The notes below the pieces were generated by a model that was not told the origin of the DNA, made no database searches, and was given only the letters and a program-made list of their open reading frames with translations. The translations under genes and the position numbers were made by a program. 64,000 bases of DNA from an uncultured Pirellula sp. (GTDB lineage: Bacteria > Planctomycetota > Planctomycetia > Pirellulales > Pirellulaceae): contig CAITIE010000150.1 of NCBI GenBank assembly GCA_903892355.1, positions 98,874-162,873 of the forward strand, given 5' to 3'. Below, piece by piece: positions 1 through 9,295 of the stretch; position 1 is the stretch's first letter; each line of letters opens with the position of its first letter.

Positions 1-1272
1 ATCTTCATCACTGGTTTCGGCGGACAGCAATTGCTTCGAAACCAAGGGGACGGCACCTTTGAGGATGTTACTCGACAGGCGGGTTTCCATCATCGAGGAT
101 GGAGTTCATCCGCAGCATGGTTCGATTTGGAAAACGATGGGGACCTCGACCTTTACATCGCTCACTACGGCGTCTGGTCCCCTGCATTGGACAAGCGATG
201 TTTCAACGCACAAGGTGAAATCGACCGGTGCGCCCCTGCCGACTTTGCAGGCGAACCCGACGAGCTTTGGGTCAACGATGGGAACGGTACGTTTCGCGAT
301 GCCTCGGAGTTCTTGAAGGCATTTCCTTATCGCGGAGTCGGTGTCGTGGCGTGCGATTTCGACGTCGACGGAGACACCGACCTCTATGTAGCTAATGACG
401 AAGACCCCAACGTCCTTTTGGACAACCAAGGGAATGGTGAACTCAAAGAAATCGGAGCGTCTTCGGGCACCAGTCTCGGTTCCCGATCCATCGTCGACGG
501 TAGCATGGGACTCGCAGTCGCGGATTTCGATGGAAACCTGAAACCCGATATTTTGGTCACCAACTACCAGAACGAATACTGCGAACTCTACCTGAATCAA
601 GGCAAGCAGTATTTTTCTCTCGGTACGCGATCGGCCGGATTGATGGCTCTCGGCCAATCCGTCGTCGGGTGGGGAACCGCATTCTTCGATGCTGACCACG
701 ACAGCGATGACGACCTTGTAGTCATCGCTGGGCATACAAGTCGCCGCCCAATCCGAAGCAGCAACCTTCAAAAGCCGTATCTGCTAGAAAACGTCCAAGG
801 AAAAAGGTTGGTTTCCATAGGCGATGCAACAGGCGAGTTCTTTCGCCAAGTCCACGCTGGTCGAGGGATGGCCATCGGTGACTACGACAACGATGGTGAC
901 ATTGATTTTGTCGTGAGCATGCTGGAGCAACCCGTGGAACTACTCACCAACGACACTCCCAATTTAGGAAACTACCTTGAAGTGGATCTTGTCGGAACCC
1001 GAAGCAATCGGGATGCGGTGGGCGCCTGGGTCGAATTGGAGCTTGAAACGAATGGGTCGGCTAGGGAGAAGCAGGTGAAACATCGTATCGGAGGGGGGTC
1101 CTACGCATCCACCCACGCCTCTACCATCCACTTTGGACTAGGAAACTCCCGGAAAATCCTTCGCGCGACGATTCATTGGCCCAGTGGGCAGACCCAAACC
1201 TTAACCGACTTGACCGCAAACCATCGACTCATCGTTACGGAACCCCACGCTTCGGATTCCATAACCCGATAA
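1..1272 (+). CDS. FG-GAP/VCBS and ASPIC-UnbV repeat protein, 5' partial
   Basis: The reading frame is open to the left edge, so the start lies outside the window. Calcium-loop-like FG-GAP/VCBS repeats recur, for example DLENDGDLDLYIA, CDFDVDGDTDLYVAN, ADFDGNLKPDILV and GDYDNDGDIDFVV, which predicts a beta-propeller. The last ~110 residues match the ASPIC/UnbV module of CRTAC1-like proteins, with GAWVELE, FGLG and IHWPSGQTQTL. Such proteins are usually exported and are abundant in planctomycetes; their biochemical role is mostly unknown, with adhesion or ligand binding commonly suggested. A second protein of this family lies at 33936-37694. The family call is firm; the function is not. Confidence 0.9.
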   Translation: MFITGFGGQQLLRNQGDGTFEDVTRQAGFHHRGWSSSAAWFDLENDGDLDLYIAHYGVWSPALDKRCFNAQGEIDRCAPADFAGEPDELWVNDGNGTFRDASEFLKAFPYRGVGVVACDFDVDGDTDLYVANDEDPNVLLDNQGNGELKEIGASSGTSLGSRSIVDGSMGLAVADFDGNLKPDILVTNYQNEYCELYLNQGKQYFSLGTRSAGLMALGQSVVGWGTAFFDADHDSDDDLVVIAGHTSRRPIRSSNLQKPYLLENVQGKRLVSIGDATGEFFRQVHAGRGMAIGDYDNDGDIDFVVSMLEQPVELLTNDTPNLGNYLEVDLVGTRSNRDAVGAWVELELETNGSAREKQVKHRIGGGSYASTHASTIHFGLGNSRKILRATIHWPSGQTQTLTDLTANHRLIVTEPHASDSITR

Positions 1273-1644
1273 ATCTCCAAAAACCAATAAATGCGGCCCG
1301 GCTGAATGCCCCTTTCAAGCCAGCCAGCGGACTGACGGGGGATCGACTTGATCGGGGCGGGTGGATCGCGGATCGATCAGCGGGGCCGTCCACGGCGACA
1401 ACGATTGCAGCGTGGACTTGATCGGGATCTCTAGTTTACGTACCGGTCGGATCCCCGAAACGTGTAGAATCGGCAATAATGCTTCCGGGGTTGTGATATC
1501 CTCGGTCAAAACGATCGAACTCAACCGCTTGCTTCAATCCAAATTCTTCTCAATTCGTTCACTCGCCTTTGGCTAGGCCGTTTGCTCCCAATGCAATTCT
1601 GCAAAAGCGAACGCACCATCGGCCAATACAACCTCGAATCGTAT
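1273..1644. other. Intergenic region, 372 bp
   Basis: No convincing gene is seen. The stretch is rich in GATCG-type words and contains a 7-bp inverted repeat (GTCCACG at 1388-1394, CGTGGAC at 1411-1417). It presumably carries the promoter of the downstream ATPase operon, but no clear -35/-10 pair could be assigned by eye. Confidence 0.4.
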
Positions 1645-3447
1645 ATGACTGAAAAACAATCCAACGTCGAATTACCTACTTCCGATGTACCCGCCGCATC
1701 GTATCCGTTCTTCGTCCAGATGGCCCGCATCATCAACTCGGGCCAATCGCGTGCCATTGTCGTGTCCGGGAACATCTATGACCTCTATTACGATGGTCGC
1801 GAATACGTCCCATTGATTCAGTTTCTGCAAACCAAGACGAAGATCCCGGGGTTGATTCAAGTCGTCTATGAACTGAACGGCCCTGTAAGGGTCAATGATG
1901 AAGATCGCGCGAAATTGCGTGAAGCTTGGGCTGGATGGAAGAACGGGGTCGCCGTCGAAGCAATCCCGACTCGTGAAGTGCTTCAAGATGGAAGCAAATT
2001 TGAGCTTCGCCGGCGTGAGTTCGATCAATACCTGCGGGATGCGATCGGTAACGCCACCCAAGCTCTCGAGTTCCTCCGCCAACTGACGATCTGTTCCAGA
2101 AATTATCTCAAGGAGAACCTATTGGTCATGATCGAAGGAGCCGACATCCTCCTTCCATCTGGGGATGGCGATGTGGCTCGAATGAACGACGCCCAACTTC
2201 GCCGTATCTCCATTGTGACCGATTGGTTTGGAGACCCTAGCTTTTTCAATGGCAAAGACAACGTTCTGCTGATCGCGGAATCGAGGAGTCTGATCCATCC
2301 TCGCATCTCGAGACTCCCTCAAGTCCTCTCCGTCGAGATTCCTTCACCCGATCTGACCGGGCGCAAGCACTACGCGCAGTGGCACATCGCCAACTCGGGG
2401 AATCGCGCGATCACCGAGTCGCTCGATTTGGTGGCAGAAGCAACTGCGGGTCTTTCAATCCATGCCATGCGGCAATTGCTCCTCGCATCGGATTACTCAA
2501 AACAACCCATTCAGCGCCAAGACACAACCTTGCAAGTCGAGCACTTCATCCAATCGCAACTCGGTGAAGATGTCATCGAGTTCAAAAAACCGATCCAAAC
2601 GCTCAAGGATGTGATCGGGTTTTCCAAGCTCAAAGAGTTCCTCGAGGTGTACTTGATCCCGCGCATGAAGCTACCCGACGATCGAGCGCTCCCCGGTGCA
2701 GCGATCGCAGGGCCCATCGGTGGTGGCAAGACATTTATCTTTGAAGCGGTTGCTGCGGAACTGGATATGCCGGTCTTGGTACTGAAAAACATCCGCAGCC
2801 AATGGTTCGGACAAACAGACGTGATCTTTGAACGCTTGCGGCGGGTTCTCGAAGCGTTGGAGAAAGTCGTCATCTTTGTCGATGAAGCAGACACGCAGTT
2901 TGGAAGCGTGGGCGAAGGAGCCCACGAAACCGAACGCCGCTTGACTGGAAAGATCCAAGCGATGATGAGCGATCCCAAACTGCGGGGTAAAGTCATTTGG
3001 TTGCTGATGACCGCTCGTATCCATTTGCTCTCGCCAGATATTCGGCGACCCGGCCGGGTCGGCGATCTGATCATCCCGATCCTCGACCCCATTGGTGAAG
3101 ATCGCAAAGAGTTTATCCGATGGATGTTAAAACCTACCAAGTTGGGTGACGAAGCGTTGGTAGAGTGGCTTGATAAGGACGGACTCGAGGAAGATTTTTC
3201 TTCCGCAGGCTACGCCGCGCTGCGAAGCCAATTCAAAGCGATTCCCCCTAAGGATGCAGACGAACTCAAGGAAATCGTCCGAGATTTCTTGCAACCGGCA
3301 ATCAAGCAAACGCGTCGGTACCAGACGCTCCAGGCCCTCGTCAATTGCACGCGGCGTTCACTCCTTCCAAACCCAGATATTTCTGACGAAGATCGCGCCC
3401 AGATGGAACAAGAAATACGCCTTCTTGAATCCATGGGCATTCGTTAA
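1645..3447 (+). CDS. AAA+ ATPase with degenerate first and active second ATPase domain
   Basis: A 600-residue protein. The C-terminal half has a complete classical AAA module: Walker A GPIGGGKT (~356-363), Walker B VVIFVDEAD (~407-415), and a second region of homology ending RRPGRVGD. The N-terminal half looks like an eroded AAA domain: LLVMIEGADILLP resembles Walker B and VLLIAESRSLIHP resembles sensor 1, but there is no P-loop. The arrangement suggests a hexameric remodelling ATPase with one silent ring. The ATG at 1645 is chosen because conserved-looking sequence begins there; an in-frame start at 1582 is possible. It is 42 bp upstream of the substrate-binding/OmpA gene and likely co-transcribed with it. 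The target is unknown. Confidence 0.85.
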   Translation: MTEKQSNVELPTSDVPAASYPFFVQMARIINSGQSRAIVVSGNIYDLYYDGREYVPLIQFLQTKTKIPGLIQVVYELNGPVRVNDEDRAKLREAWAGWKNGVAVEAIPTREVLQDGSKFELRRREFDQYLRDAIGNATQALEFLRQLTICSRNYLKENLLVMIEGADILLPSGDGDVARMNDAQLRRISIVTDWFGDPSFFNGKDNVLLIAESRSLIHPRISRLPQVLSVEIPSPDLTGRKHYAQWHIANSGNRAITESLDLVAEATAGLSIHAMRQLLLASDYSKQPIQRQDTTLQVEHFIQSQLGEDVIEFKKPIQTLKDVIGFSKLKEFLEVYLIPRMKLPDDRALPGAAIAGPIGGGKTFIFEAVAAELDMPVLVLKNIRSQWFGQTDVIFERLRRVLEALEKVVIFVDEADTQFGSVGEGAHETERRLTGKIQAMMSDPKLRGKVIWLLMTARIHLLSPDIRRPGRVGDLIIPILDPIGEDRKEFIRWMLKPTKLGDEALVEWLDKDGLEEDFSSAGYAALRSQFKAIPPKDADELKEIVRDFLQPAIKQTRRYQTLQALVNCTRRSLLPNPDISDEDRAQMEQEIRLLESMGIR

Positions 3448-3489
3448 CCAAATTCAAATCCGATTTTACCTGCCTAAGGATTCCCAAGA

Positions 3490-5373
3490 ATGCGCCTTGC
3501 TCACCCCCTTTTTTCACTGCTTTCCGGAATTGTCACCGGTGGCACGTCGATTGGCCGCACGTTGCTCTTTGCGATGCTCATCGCGATCCCTTGGGCATCG
3601 CCCATCCGCGCCCAAGAACGATTCTCAGACTTGGTAGGGAACGTCCGCGTCGAACCCGTTTCCACCAACAAAACAGTCCAAGTCCCCTACATCCTCTGGG
3701 GTGGTGACATCGCTACGTTCCTAGCAAACGGGGATTTAAAAACCAAACAAGGTTCGATCTACCAGCAAATGGGCTTGGACATGCAACTCCAAGCAGGAGA
3801 CGATTTCGTCGGCCAAGTTCGCAACTACCTGAGCGGCAAGTCGCCGATGCTGCGAGGGACTATGCACATGATCGGGTTGGCCGGTGAAGTCCTCGGCGCA
3901 GATCCGCGCACCAAACCAGTGATTATTTTGCAACTCTCATGGAGCGCAGGGGACCACGTTGTCGCTCGGAAAACCGTCCGCACCCTGAATGATCTCAAAG
4001 GGAAAAAGATCGCCTGCCAACAAGGTGGCCCGCACGTTGGATTGCTATACGATTCCCTCTCCGCAGCAGGATTGAATCGCCAAGACGTCGAGATTGTTTG
4101 GACGAAAGATATCACCGGTGCCGACGGACCTGCCGAAGCCTTTCGCAAGGATCCATCCATCGACGCTTGCTGCGTTGTCACCCCCGACATGATCGGATTG
4201 ACCAGCGGATTGGAAGCTGAAGGGTCCGGCGCCGAAGGCACCGTTGCCGGCGCTCGCGTAATCAACAGCACCGTCCAAATGAGCCGCTCCATCGCCGATG
4301 TCTACGCCGTACGCCGCGATTGGTACGATGCGAACAAGGATTGGGTCAAGAAATTCGTCGCCGGTCACTTGAAGGCCACGGAGCAACTCGTCGCTATGCG
4401 AAAGACCTACTCGGAATCGAGCAAGATGAGCAAGGAGTACGAGCAGATTCTTTCGCTCGCTCAGCGAGTTTACGGAAAAGAAGTTCTACCGACCATCGAA
4501 GGGGACGTACATGGACTGCTCCTCGATTGCTCCTTTGCCGGACTCCCCGGTCAAATCGCGTTCTTCCGTCAAAAGTCCAACGCGAGCGGCTTCGACGAAA
4601 CCATGTCACGAGCCATCAATTTGGCGACCCAATGGAAATACGCCACCGCTCGCGCAGGTTTTGAACCCAACGACTTCGACTATAAGAAGCTAGCGGAGCT
4701 CGGCGGAATCCAATATGTCGAACCCCAAGCCGTCGAACGGTTCAACAACGCTGGCGAAACCACCGACATGTTCTTCGGAGAAAATCTCGACGCCAACACG
4801 ATCGTCAGCTTTTCGATCAACTTCGAACCCAACGAACAAACATTCTCTGCCGACCGATATGGACCAGAGTTCCTGCGAGCCCTCAAACAAGCGAGCCAGT
4901 TCGGGAACGCGCGCGTCGTTATTCGGGGCCACGCAGACCCCACCAAAACGCTCATGGATCTGGTCAAGGCAGGGACCGCAAAAGGGATCATCCAACAAAA
5001 TGGAACACCCGGAAACTACCGGTACTTTATGAACGGCAAACCGTTAGATCTGAGCCGTACCAAAGAAGTCATCGAATTGGTCCGTACAGGAAATCTTGGG
5101 GGTGGAAGCAATGACCCCATTGTGACCATGCAAGCCGCATTGACATTGTCGCAAGCCCGGGCGGAAGCGGTGAAAAAGTCTCTCGAAAAATACGCTTCTG
5201 ATACTGGGATCACCGTCGACTTGTCACAGATCGTTCCCGTCGGGGTGGGAATTATGGAGCCCGTAATTCCCAAGCCTCGCAATATGGACGAAGCCAAAGA
5301 GAACATGCGTGTTGAGTTTCGAATCGTGAAAGTCAATCCCGAAGCGTTGGCTCCAACCGACTTTAACTTCTAA
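3490..5373 (+). CDS. Periplasmic substrate-binding protein fused to OmpA-like domain
   Basis: A 627-residue exported protein. Residues 1-42 form a signal peptide ending near SPIRAQ. Residues ~60-420 resemble an ABC-type solute-binding fold of the NMT1/TauA kind, with LNDLKGKKIACQQGGP and an ITGADGPAEAFRKD segment. Residues ~435-620 resemble an OmpA-like peptidoglycan-binding domain, with NFEPNEQTFSADRYG, VIRGHADPT, LSQARAEAVKKSLE and a closing MRVEFRIVKV. No permease gene is nearby, so import through a normal ABC transporter is unlikely; the fold may sense a ligand while the OmpA part anchors to the cell wall. The gene sits between the AAA ATPase and the VWA protein with short gaps, which points to one system. 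Confidence 0.85.
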   Translation: MRLAHPLFSLLSGIVTGGTSIGRTLLFAMLIAIPWASPIRAQERFSDLVGNVRVEPVSTNKTVQVPYILWGGDIATFLANGDLKTKQGSIYQQMGLDMQLQAGDDFVGQVRNYLSGKSPMLRGTMHMIGLAGEVLGADPRTKPVIILQLSWSAGDHVVARKTVRTLNDLKGKKIACQQGGPHVGLLYDSLSAAGLNRQDVEIVWTKDITGADGPAEAFRKDPSIDACCVVTPDMIGLTSGLEAEGSGAEGTVAGARVINSTVQMSRSIADVYAVRRDWYDANKDWVKKFVAGHLKATEQLVAMRKTYSESSKMSKEYEQILSLAQRVYGKEVLPTIEGDVHGLLLDCSFAGLPGQIAFFRQKSNASGFDETMSRAINLATQWKYATARAGFEPNDFDYKKLAELGGIQYVEPQAVERFNNAGETTDMFFGENLDANTIVSFSINFEPNEQTFSADRYGPEFLRALKQASQFGNARVVIRGHADPTKTLMDLVKAGTAKGIIQQNGTPGNYRYFMNGKPLDLSRTKEVIELVRTGNLGGGSNDPIVTMQAALTLSQARAEAVKKSLEKYASDTGITVDLSQIVPVGVGIMEPVIPKPRNMDEAKENMRVEFRIVKVNPEALAPTDFNF

Positions 5374-5388
5374 CCAGAAAACATAGCC

Positions 5389-6402
5389 ATGCGCCCTAAC
5401 TCCTACCAATCGTTGCTACACGGTTTTGGAAGCCTCGCCCTGCGATCGATTGTGTTTGCATGCACGATGATTGCGGTTGGGCTGGCAAACACTTCGCTAG
5501 GATTCGGCGATTACATCGTCGTCGTGCTCGATGACTCCGGGTCGATGCGCGAAATCATGCGTTCGGTTCGAATCACAAAGATCGATGCCGCCAAACGGGC
5601 TCTCGAACAAGTCATCCAGCAGGTCGACGGGGAAACACAACTCGGGATCCTATTACTGAATGGGTCGCCAGCCACGAACCATTGGCTCGTTCCACTCGGG
5701 CCAGTCTCCAAAATTGATGCCGCCGAGAAAGTCAACCAACTCGGACCGGGTGGTGGTACTCCTCTCGGTTTCGCGATGCGCACCGGAACCGAGCAACTCC
5801 TCGCCGCGCGATCCAAACACATCTATGGCACCTATCGATTAGTAGTCGTCACCGACGGTGAAGCCTCCGACCGACTGCTCCTCGAGGATTACCTACCAGA
5901 TATCCTGTCTCGAGGAATCATCGTCGACGCCATCGGAGTCGATATGCAGGCCAACCACTCCCTGGCAACCCATGTGCATAGCTATCGCCGAGCCGACGAT
6001 TCTGATGCCTTGGAAAATGCGTTGATATCGATCATGGCTGAAGGCGGCACCAACCAAGACCAATCGACGAGCGACGCTGATTTCGAACTGCTGAATGCGT
6101 TTAACGATGTCGATGTCAAAGAAATCATCGGAGCACTTTCCAGCCCCAACAACAAAGAAATCTTGGGAGCTCGTCGAATGAATGCTGGTGGGGATGGAAC
6201 GATTTCAGTTCCGCCTGCAAATATCCAACCCCCGCAACCCAACAGCCCCTTTCATGCCCCAGGTTACTCGTCCCCGACCGGTTCATCCGGTTCTGGTTCA
6301 ATACTAGGGAACATGCTTGCGACCGTTTGCACCTGCCTGCTCCCCTTGATCGTTGCTTTTTTCGTCGTGATGGCATTGCTCGGCAAATCCACCAAAAAAT
6401 GA
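5389..6402 (+). CDS. Membrane-anchored VWA domain protein
   Basis: A 337-residue protein whose start lies 15 bp after the preceding gene. An N-terminal hydrophobic segment (~18-38) is followed directly by a von Willebrand factor A domain: MIDAS motif LDDSGSM (~47-53), a GGGTPLG threonine loop and the acidic VVTDGEASD segment. Residues ~220-300 form a Pro/Ser/Gly-rich linker. A C-terminal hydrophobic helix (~308-330) ends in a basic KSTKK tail. The layout suggests an extracytoplasmic metal-dependent adhesion domain held at the membrane. VWA proteins often partner AAA ATPases, which fits the neighbouring gene at 1645. The exact partner is inferred from neighbourhood only. Confidence 0.85.
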   Translation: MRPNSYQSLLHGFGSLALRSIVFACTMIAVGLANTSLGFGDYIVVVLDDSGSMREIMRSVRITKIDAAKRALEQVIQQVDGETQLGILLLNGSPATNHWLVPLGPVSKIDAAEKVNQLGPGGGTPLGFAMRTGTEQLLAARSKHIYGTYRLVVVTDGEASDRLLLEDYLPDILSRGIIVDAIGVDMQANHSLATHVHSYRRADDSDALENALISIMAEGGTNQDQSTSDADFELLNAFNDVDVKEIIGALSSPNNKEILGARRMNAGGDGTISVPPANIQPPQPNSPFHAPGYSSPTGSSGSGSILGNMLATVCTCLLPLIVAFFVVMALLGKSTKK

Positions 6403-6579
6403 CGCTAGCAAAACCCACTAGCCGTTCTATCGACGAGCCAACGACTTTCCCAAACATCTCTTCCTAGATCCCCCAGTCTCTCCGGGCGTACCGATTGCCA
6501 TTGAGGCCACCGGCTCATTCTTGCTATGACCGCAAACGATTCTTTGGTCGCGGTCGAAGTTCAACGCGACGGATGAATG

Positions 6580-6603
6580 AACCATTCGCTGTAACGAATG
6601 GTT
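6580..6603. other. Stem-loop upstream of lipase-like gene
   Basis: A perfect 9-bp inverted repeat (AACCATTCG / CGAATGGTT) with a 6-nt loop is followed by a short T run. It could end transcription of the VWA operon or act on the leader of the next gene. It overlaps the frame that would be used if the hydrolase began at 6573, which favours the later start. Confidence 0.45.
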
Positions 6604-6629
6604 TTGTAGTGGTACACGTGGAAGCTGGA

Positions 6630-8939
6630 ATGTCGAAAATCACGGACACTCGCAATCAATATGCGATTGGGAACGCACCTCCTGTGTGCTCCCTCCGTGT
6701 ACCGTTGCGCGGTGCGTTAACGACAATCGTTTCCAATGTGAATCCTCTGTTTTTGATCATCTTTATCGTTTTTGGCACATTCGGATGCGCCAGCCAAAAG
6801 TACGTGACGCAACGGCGTACACCAATCAATCCCCTAAGCGATAGCTTGAGCCTGATGAACCGCTCAGGCCCACAACCTACGGGTCGAACGGTCTCCTTGC
6901 TCCGCCACTACGATCTACTGGACGTGTTCCATCGCGATCCTGAAATCGCTATCGAAAAACTGCACGAGTTGAGCACCGATGAAAAAGGCGCCGAGAAGGT
7001 GTACGCCATATCCGAGGTGGCCTATATCCTCGGGAAACGTTACGAAAGCGATAAAGATCTCGGCAAGGCGCTGGACATGTATACCATGGCGGTTAGCAAT
7101 GCTTACCTCTATTTGTTCAGCCCAGAATTAGATGGCTCTCGCAATCCGTACGACCCACAGTTTCGAGGTGCGTGCGATCTCTACAACGCGGCCCTTGAGT
7201 CGACGCTGATGCTGGTCAGCAAGGAAGGCAAATTGATGCCTGGAAACAGCTACCGAATCAGCACGGACGAGCAATCGCATGAGGTGCGAGTGGTCGCTCA
7301 AGGTCCATGGAAAAATGAGGATTTTGGGGAGTTGAAGTTCTGTAGTGAGTTCAAAGTGAAAGGAATCGATGCTGGGAATGTGACGTATGGGGTCGGCGTC
7401 CCGATGATCGCCGTGCGGAGCAATTCCTCGGAACAAGACCCCGGTGGAAAGTACTATCCGGAAGGATTGTCGTTCCCCGTGACTGCACTGCTGCGAGTTA
7501 CAACACCAAATATCCACTCGCGACGCGAAAATCATCATCGCCATCCTTGTGTTCTTGAACTCCACGATCCTCTGGCATCCACCGACATCGAACTCAATTC
7601 AAGGCTCGTTCCATTGCAAGCGGATCTGAGCACACCTCTTGCATACTTTCTGGATAACCCGAAATTCCGAGAGCAAACCAACAGCACGTTAGGACTGATC
7701 GACCCCCACAAAACTGAAAAAATGCGCGGGATCTACATGCTGGAACCGTATGATCCGAAACGGATTCCTGTGGTCATGGTGCACGGCCTTTGGTCAAGTC
7801 CATTGACTTGGATGCCGATGTTCAACGACTTGCGATCCTTTCGCGAACTCAGGAAAAACTACCAGTTTTGGTTCTATCAATACCCAACGGGGCAACCCTT
7901 TTGGATCAGCGCTACCCAGATGCGGAGCGATTTGTTCGAGCTAAGGCACTCTCTGGATCCGCGGCATCAACATGCAGTCCTGGATCAAATGGTCTTGGTG
8001 GGTCACAGTATGGGGGGACTGGTTTCTCGCATGCAAACCCTCGAGAGTGGCGAAGAGTTCTGGCGCATCTTGAGCGACCAGCCGTTCGAAAAAGTAAAAG
8101 CCGATGATGAAGAACGACAACGATTGGCAGCAGCATTGTTCTTCCATCCCAACCAATCGGTGCAACGCGTAGTAACAATCGGGACACCGCATCGCGGCAG
8201 CGACTACTCGAATGACTACACGCAATGGTTAGGCCGAAAATTCATTCGACTTCCGACCAGTTTAACCGAGATGGGGAATTCGCTGATCCGGCAGAATCCG
8301 AGCGTTTTCAGAGACACGGAGCTGCTCTTGACGAAAACCAGCATCGACTCGTTAAGCCCTGATTCGCCAATCTTTCCCACAATGTTGCGAGCCCGACGCG
8401 CTCCATGGGTCCACTACCACAACATTATCGGGATCTTGGAAAAGTCAAAATGGTTCTACAGCAATGCACCGGATTCCGATGGTGTGGTCACCGTGGACAG
8501 CGCCCATATCGATGATGTCGATAGCGAAGTTGTCGTTTCTGCATCCCACTCGATGATCCATTCGACCCCCAGAGCCATTTTGGAGGTTCGACGTATTTTG
8601 GTCGAACATCTCCGCGACGTCTGCGATAAACCGGAAATCGCCTCGCTGCTGGAAGTCCCCGACACATGGAAAGACTCCTCGTACGGGCAACCTATCCATC
8701 CTGCGCCAATCATTTCAACCCAAATGGCGAAATCCAACGATGCCAGATCCTCACTCAGCAATCATCCATGGTCCAATCCGGCATGGTCCAATCCGGCCGC
8801 CTCATCACCTAATACGGGAAATCCATTGCCCCCTGGAATCCAACTTCCTCTGGTTCCTTCATCCCTGACGCCCCAATCCCTGACGCTCCCGCACTCAGGT
8901 AGCTTATCACCGCTTCCTCCAGCCGTTCTTACGCGATAG
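6630..8939 (+). CDS. Putative lipoprotein alpha/beta hydrolase (lipase/esterase-like)
   Basis: About 769 residues from the ATG at 6630; an ATG at 6573 or a GTG at 6684 are alternatives. A hydrophobic stretch ending FGTFGC before ASQKY looks like a lipoprotein signal with a slightly atypical lipobox. Residues ~50-360 have no recognised domain. The hydrolase core follows: VVMVHGLWSSPLTW (oxyanion loop), the nucleophile elbow VGHSMGGLVSR (Ser ~460), GTPHRGSDYS, an acidic SDGVVTVDSA segment and a likely catalytic His in ASHSMIHS. The C-terminal ~70 residues are Pro/Ser/Asn-rich and hold a 15-bp tandem duplication. The substrate is unknown; the PGAP1/lipase class fits best. Confidence 0.8.
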   Translation: MSKITDTRNQYAIGNAPPVCSLRVPLRGALTTIVSNVNPLFLIIFIVFGTFGCASQKYVTQRRTPINPLSDSLSLMNRSGPQPTGRTVSLLRHYDLLDVFHRDPEIAIEKLHELSTDEKGAEKVYAISEVAYILGKRYESDKDLGKALDMYTMAVSNAYLYLFSPELDGSRNPYDPQFRGACDLYNAALESTLMLVSKEGKLMPGNSYRISTDEQSHEVRVVAQGPWKNEDFGELKFCSEFKVKGIDAGNVTYGVGVPMIAVRSNSSEQDPGGKYYPEGLSFPVTALLRVTTPNIHSRRENHHRHPCVLELHDPLASTDIELNSRLVPLQADLSTPLAYFLDNPKFREQTNSTLGLIDPHKTEKMRGIYMLEPYDPKRIPVVMVHGLWSSPLTWMPMFNDLRSFRELRKNYQFWFYQYPTGQPFWISATQMRSDLFELRHSLDPRHQHAVLDQMVLVGHSMGGLVSRMQTLESGEEFWRILSDQPFEKVKADDEERQRLAAALFFHPNQSVQRVVTIGTPHRGSDYSNDYTQWLGRKFIRLPTSLTEMGNSLIRQNPSVFRDTELLLTKTSIDSLSPDSPIFPTMLRARRAPWVHYHNIIGILEKSKWFYSNAPDSDGVVTVDSAHIDDVDSEVVVSASHSMIHSTPRAILEVRRILVEHLRDVCDKPEIASLLEVPDTWKDSSYGQPIHPAPIISTQMAKSNDARSSLSNHPWSNPAWSNPAASSPNTGNPLPPGIQLPLVPSSLTPQSLTLPHSGSLSPLPPAVLTR
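8767..8796. repeat. 15-bp tandem duplication in gene tail
   Basis: Two perfect copies of CATGGTCCAATCCGG lie side by side and keep the reading frame, adding a second SNPAW-like unit to the low-complexity C-terminus of the hydrolase. Confidence 0.9.
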
Positions 8940-9091
8940 CCATCCGCTCCACGGGGAGCACGCGACTTAGGCTTTCCCTTCGCATTAAATCCTTTACGAT
9001 TTATCAACGTCGAGCGTCCCGCAGGCGAAGAACATCGCGGTAGAATACCCCTTGGCTTCAACAATCCCTCACAGGCCGTCCCCAAGTTCCA

Positions 9092-9295
9092 ATGCTTAAG
9101 ATCGAATTCAACGGTAACGAGGAAACCATCGGCGAGTCGGAAACGATCATCGACCTTTTGAAACGTGCCGGCGTTGAGGCCAAGTTCTGCGCCGTGGAAG
9201 TCAATTTGGAAATCCTCCCCAAGTCCGAGTATTCTTCCTACCGACTGCGCGACGGCGATCGGATTGAGGTAGTGACGCTCGTGGGTGGCGGGTGA
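9092..9295 (+). CDS. thiS: Sulfur carrier protein ThiS
   Basis: A 67-residue ubiquitin-like protein. It has the beta-grasp pattern with [11 protein letters not shown] at the start, [13 protein letters not shown] in the middle, and [11 protein letters not shown] at the end. The terminal Gly-Gly is the residue pair that is adenylated and thiocarboxylated to donate sulfur to the thiazole of thiamine. The size is typical. The stop codon overlaps the start of thiG (TGATG), so the two are translationally coupled. No TPP riboswitch is visible upstream. Confidence 0.93.
   Translation: MLKIEFNGNEETIGESETIIDLLKRAGVEAKFCAVEVNLEILPKSEYSSYRLRDGDRIEVVTLVGGG

Noticed and set aside
106..771. 221-residue minus-strand frame
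   Set aside because: It lies wholly inside the UnbV gene in antisense and shows no domain or start signal.
2511..3140. 209-residue minus-strand frame
   Set aside because: It is antisense to the AAA ATPase module, and its Ser/Arg-rich composition marks a shadow.
8940..9091. TPP riboswitch upstream of thiS
   Set aside because: The core words of the THI element, such as CTGAGA and an ACCTGATC-like P4 segment, are not visible in this 152-bp leader.
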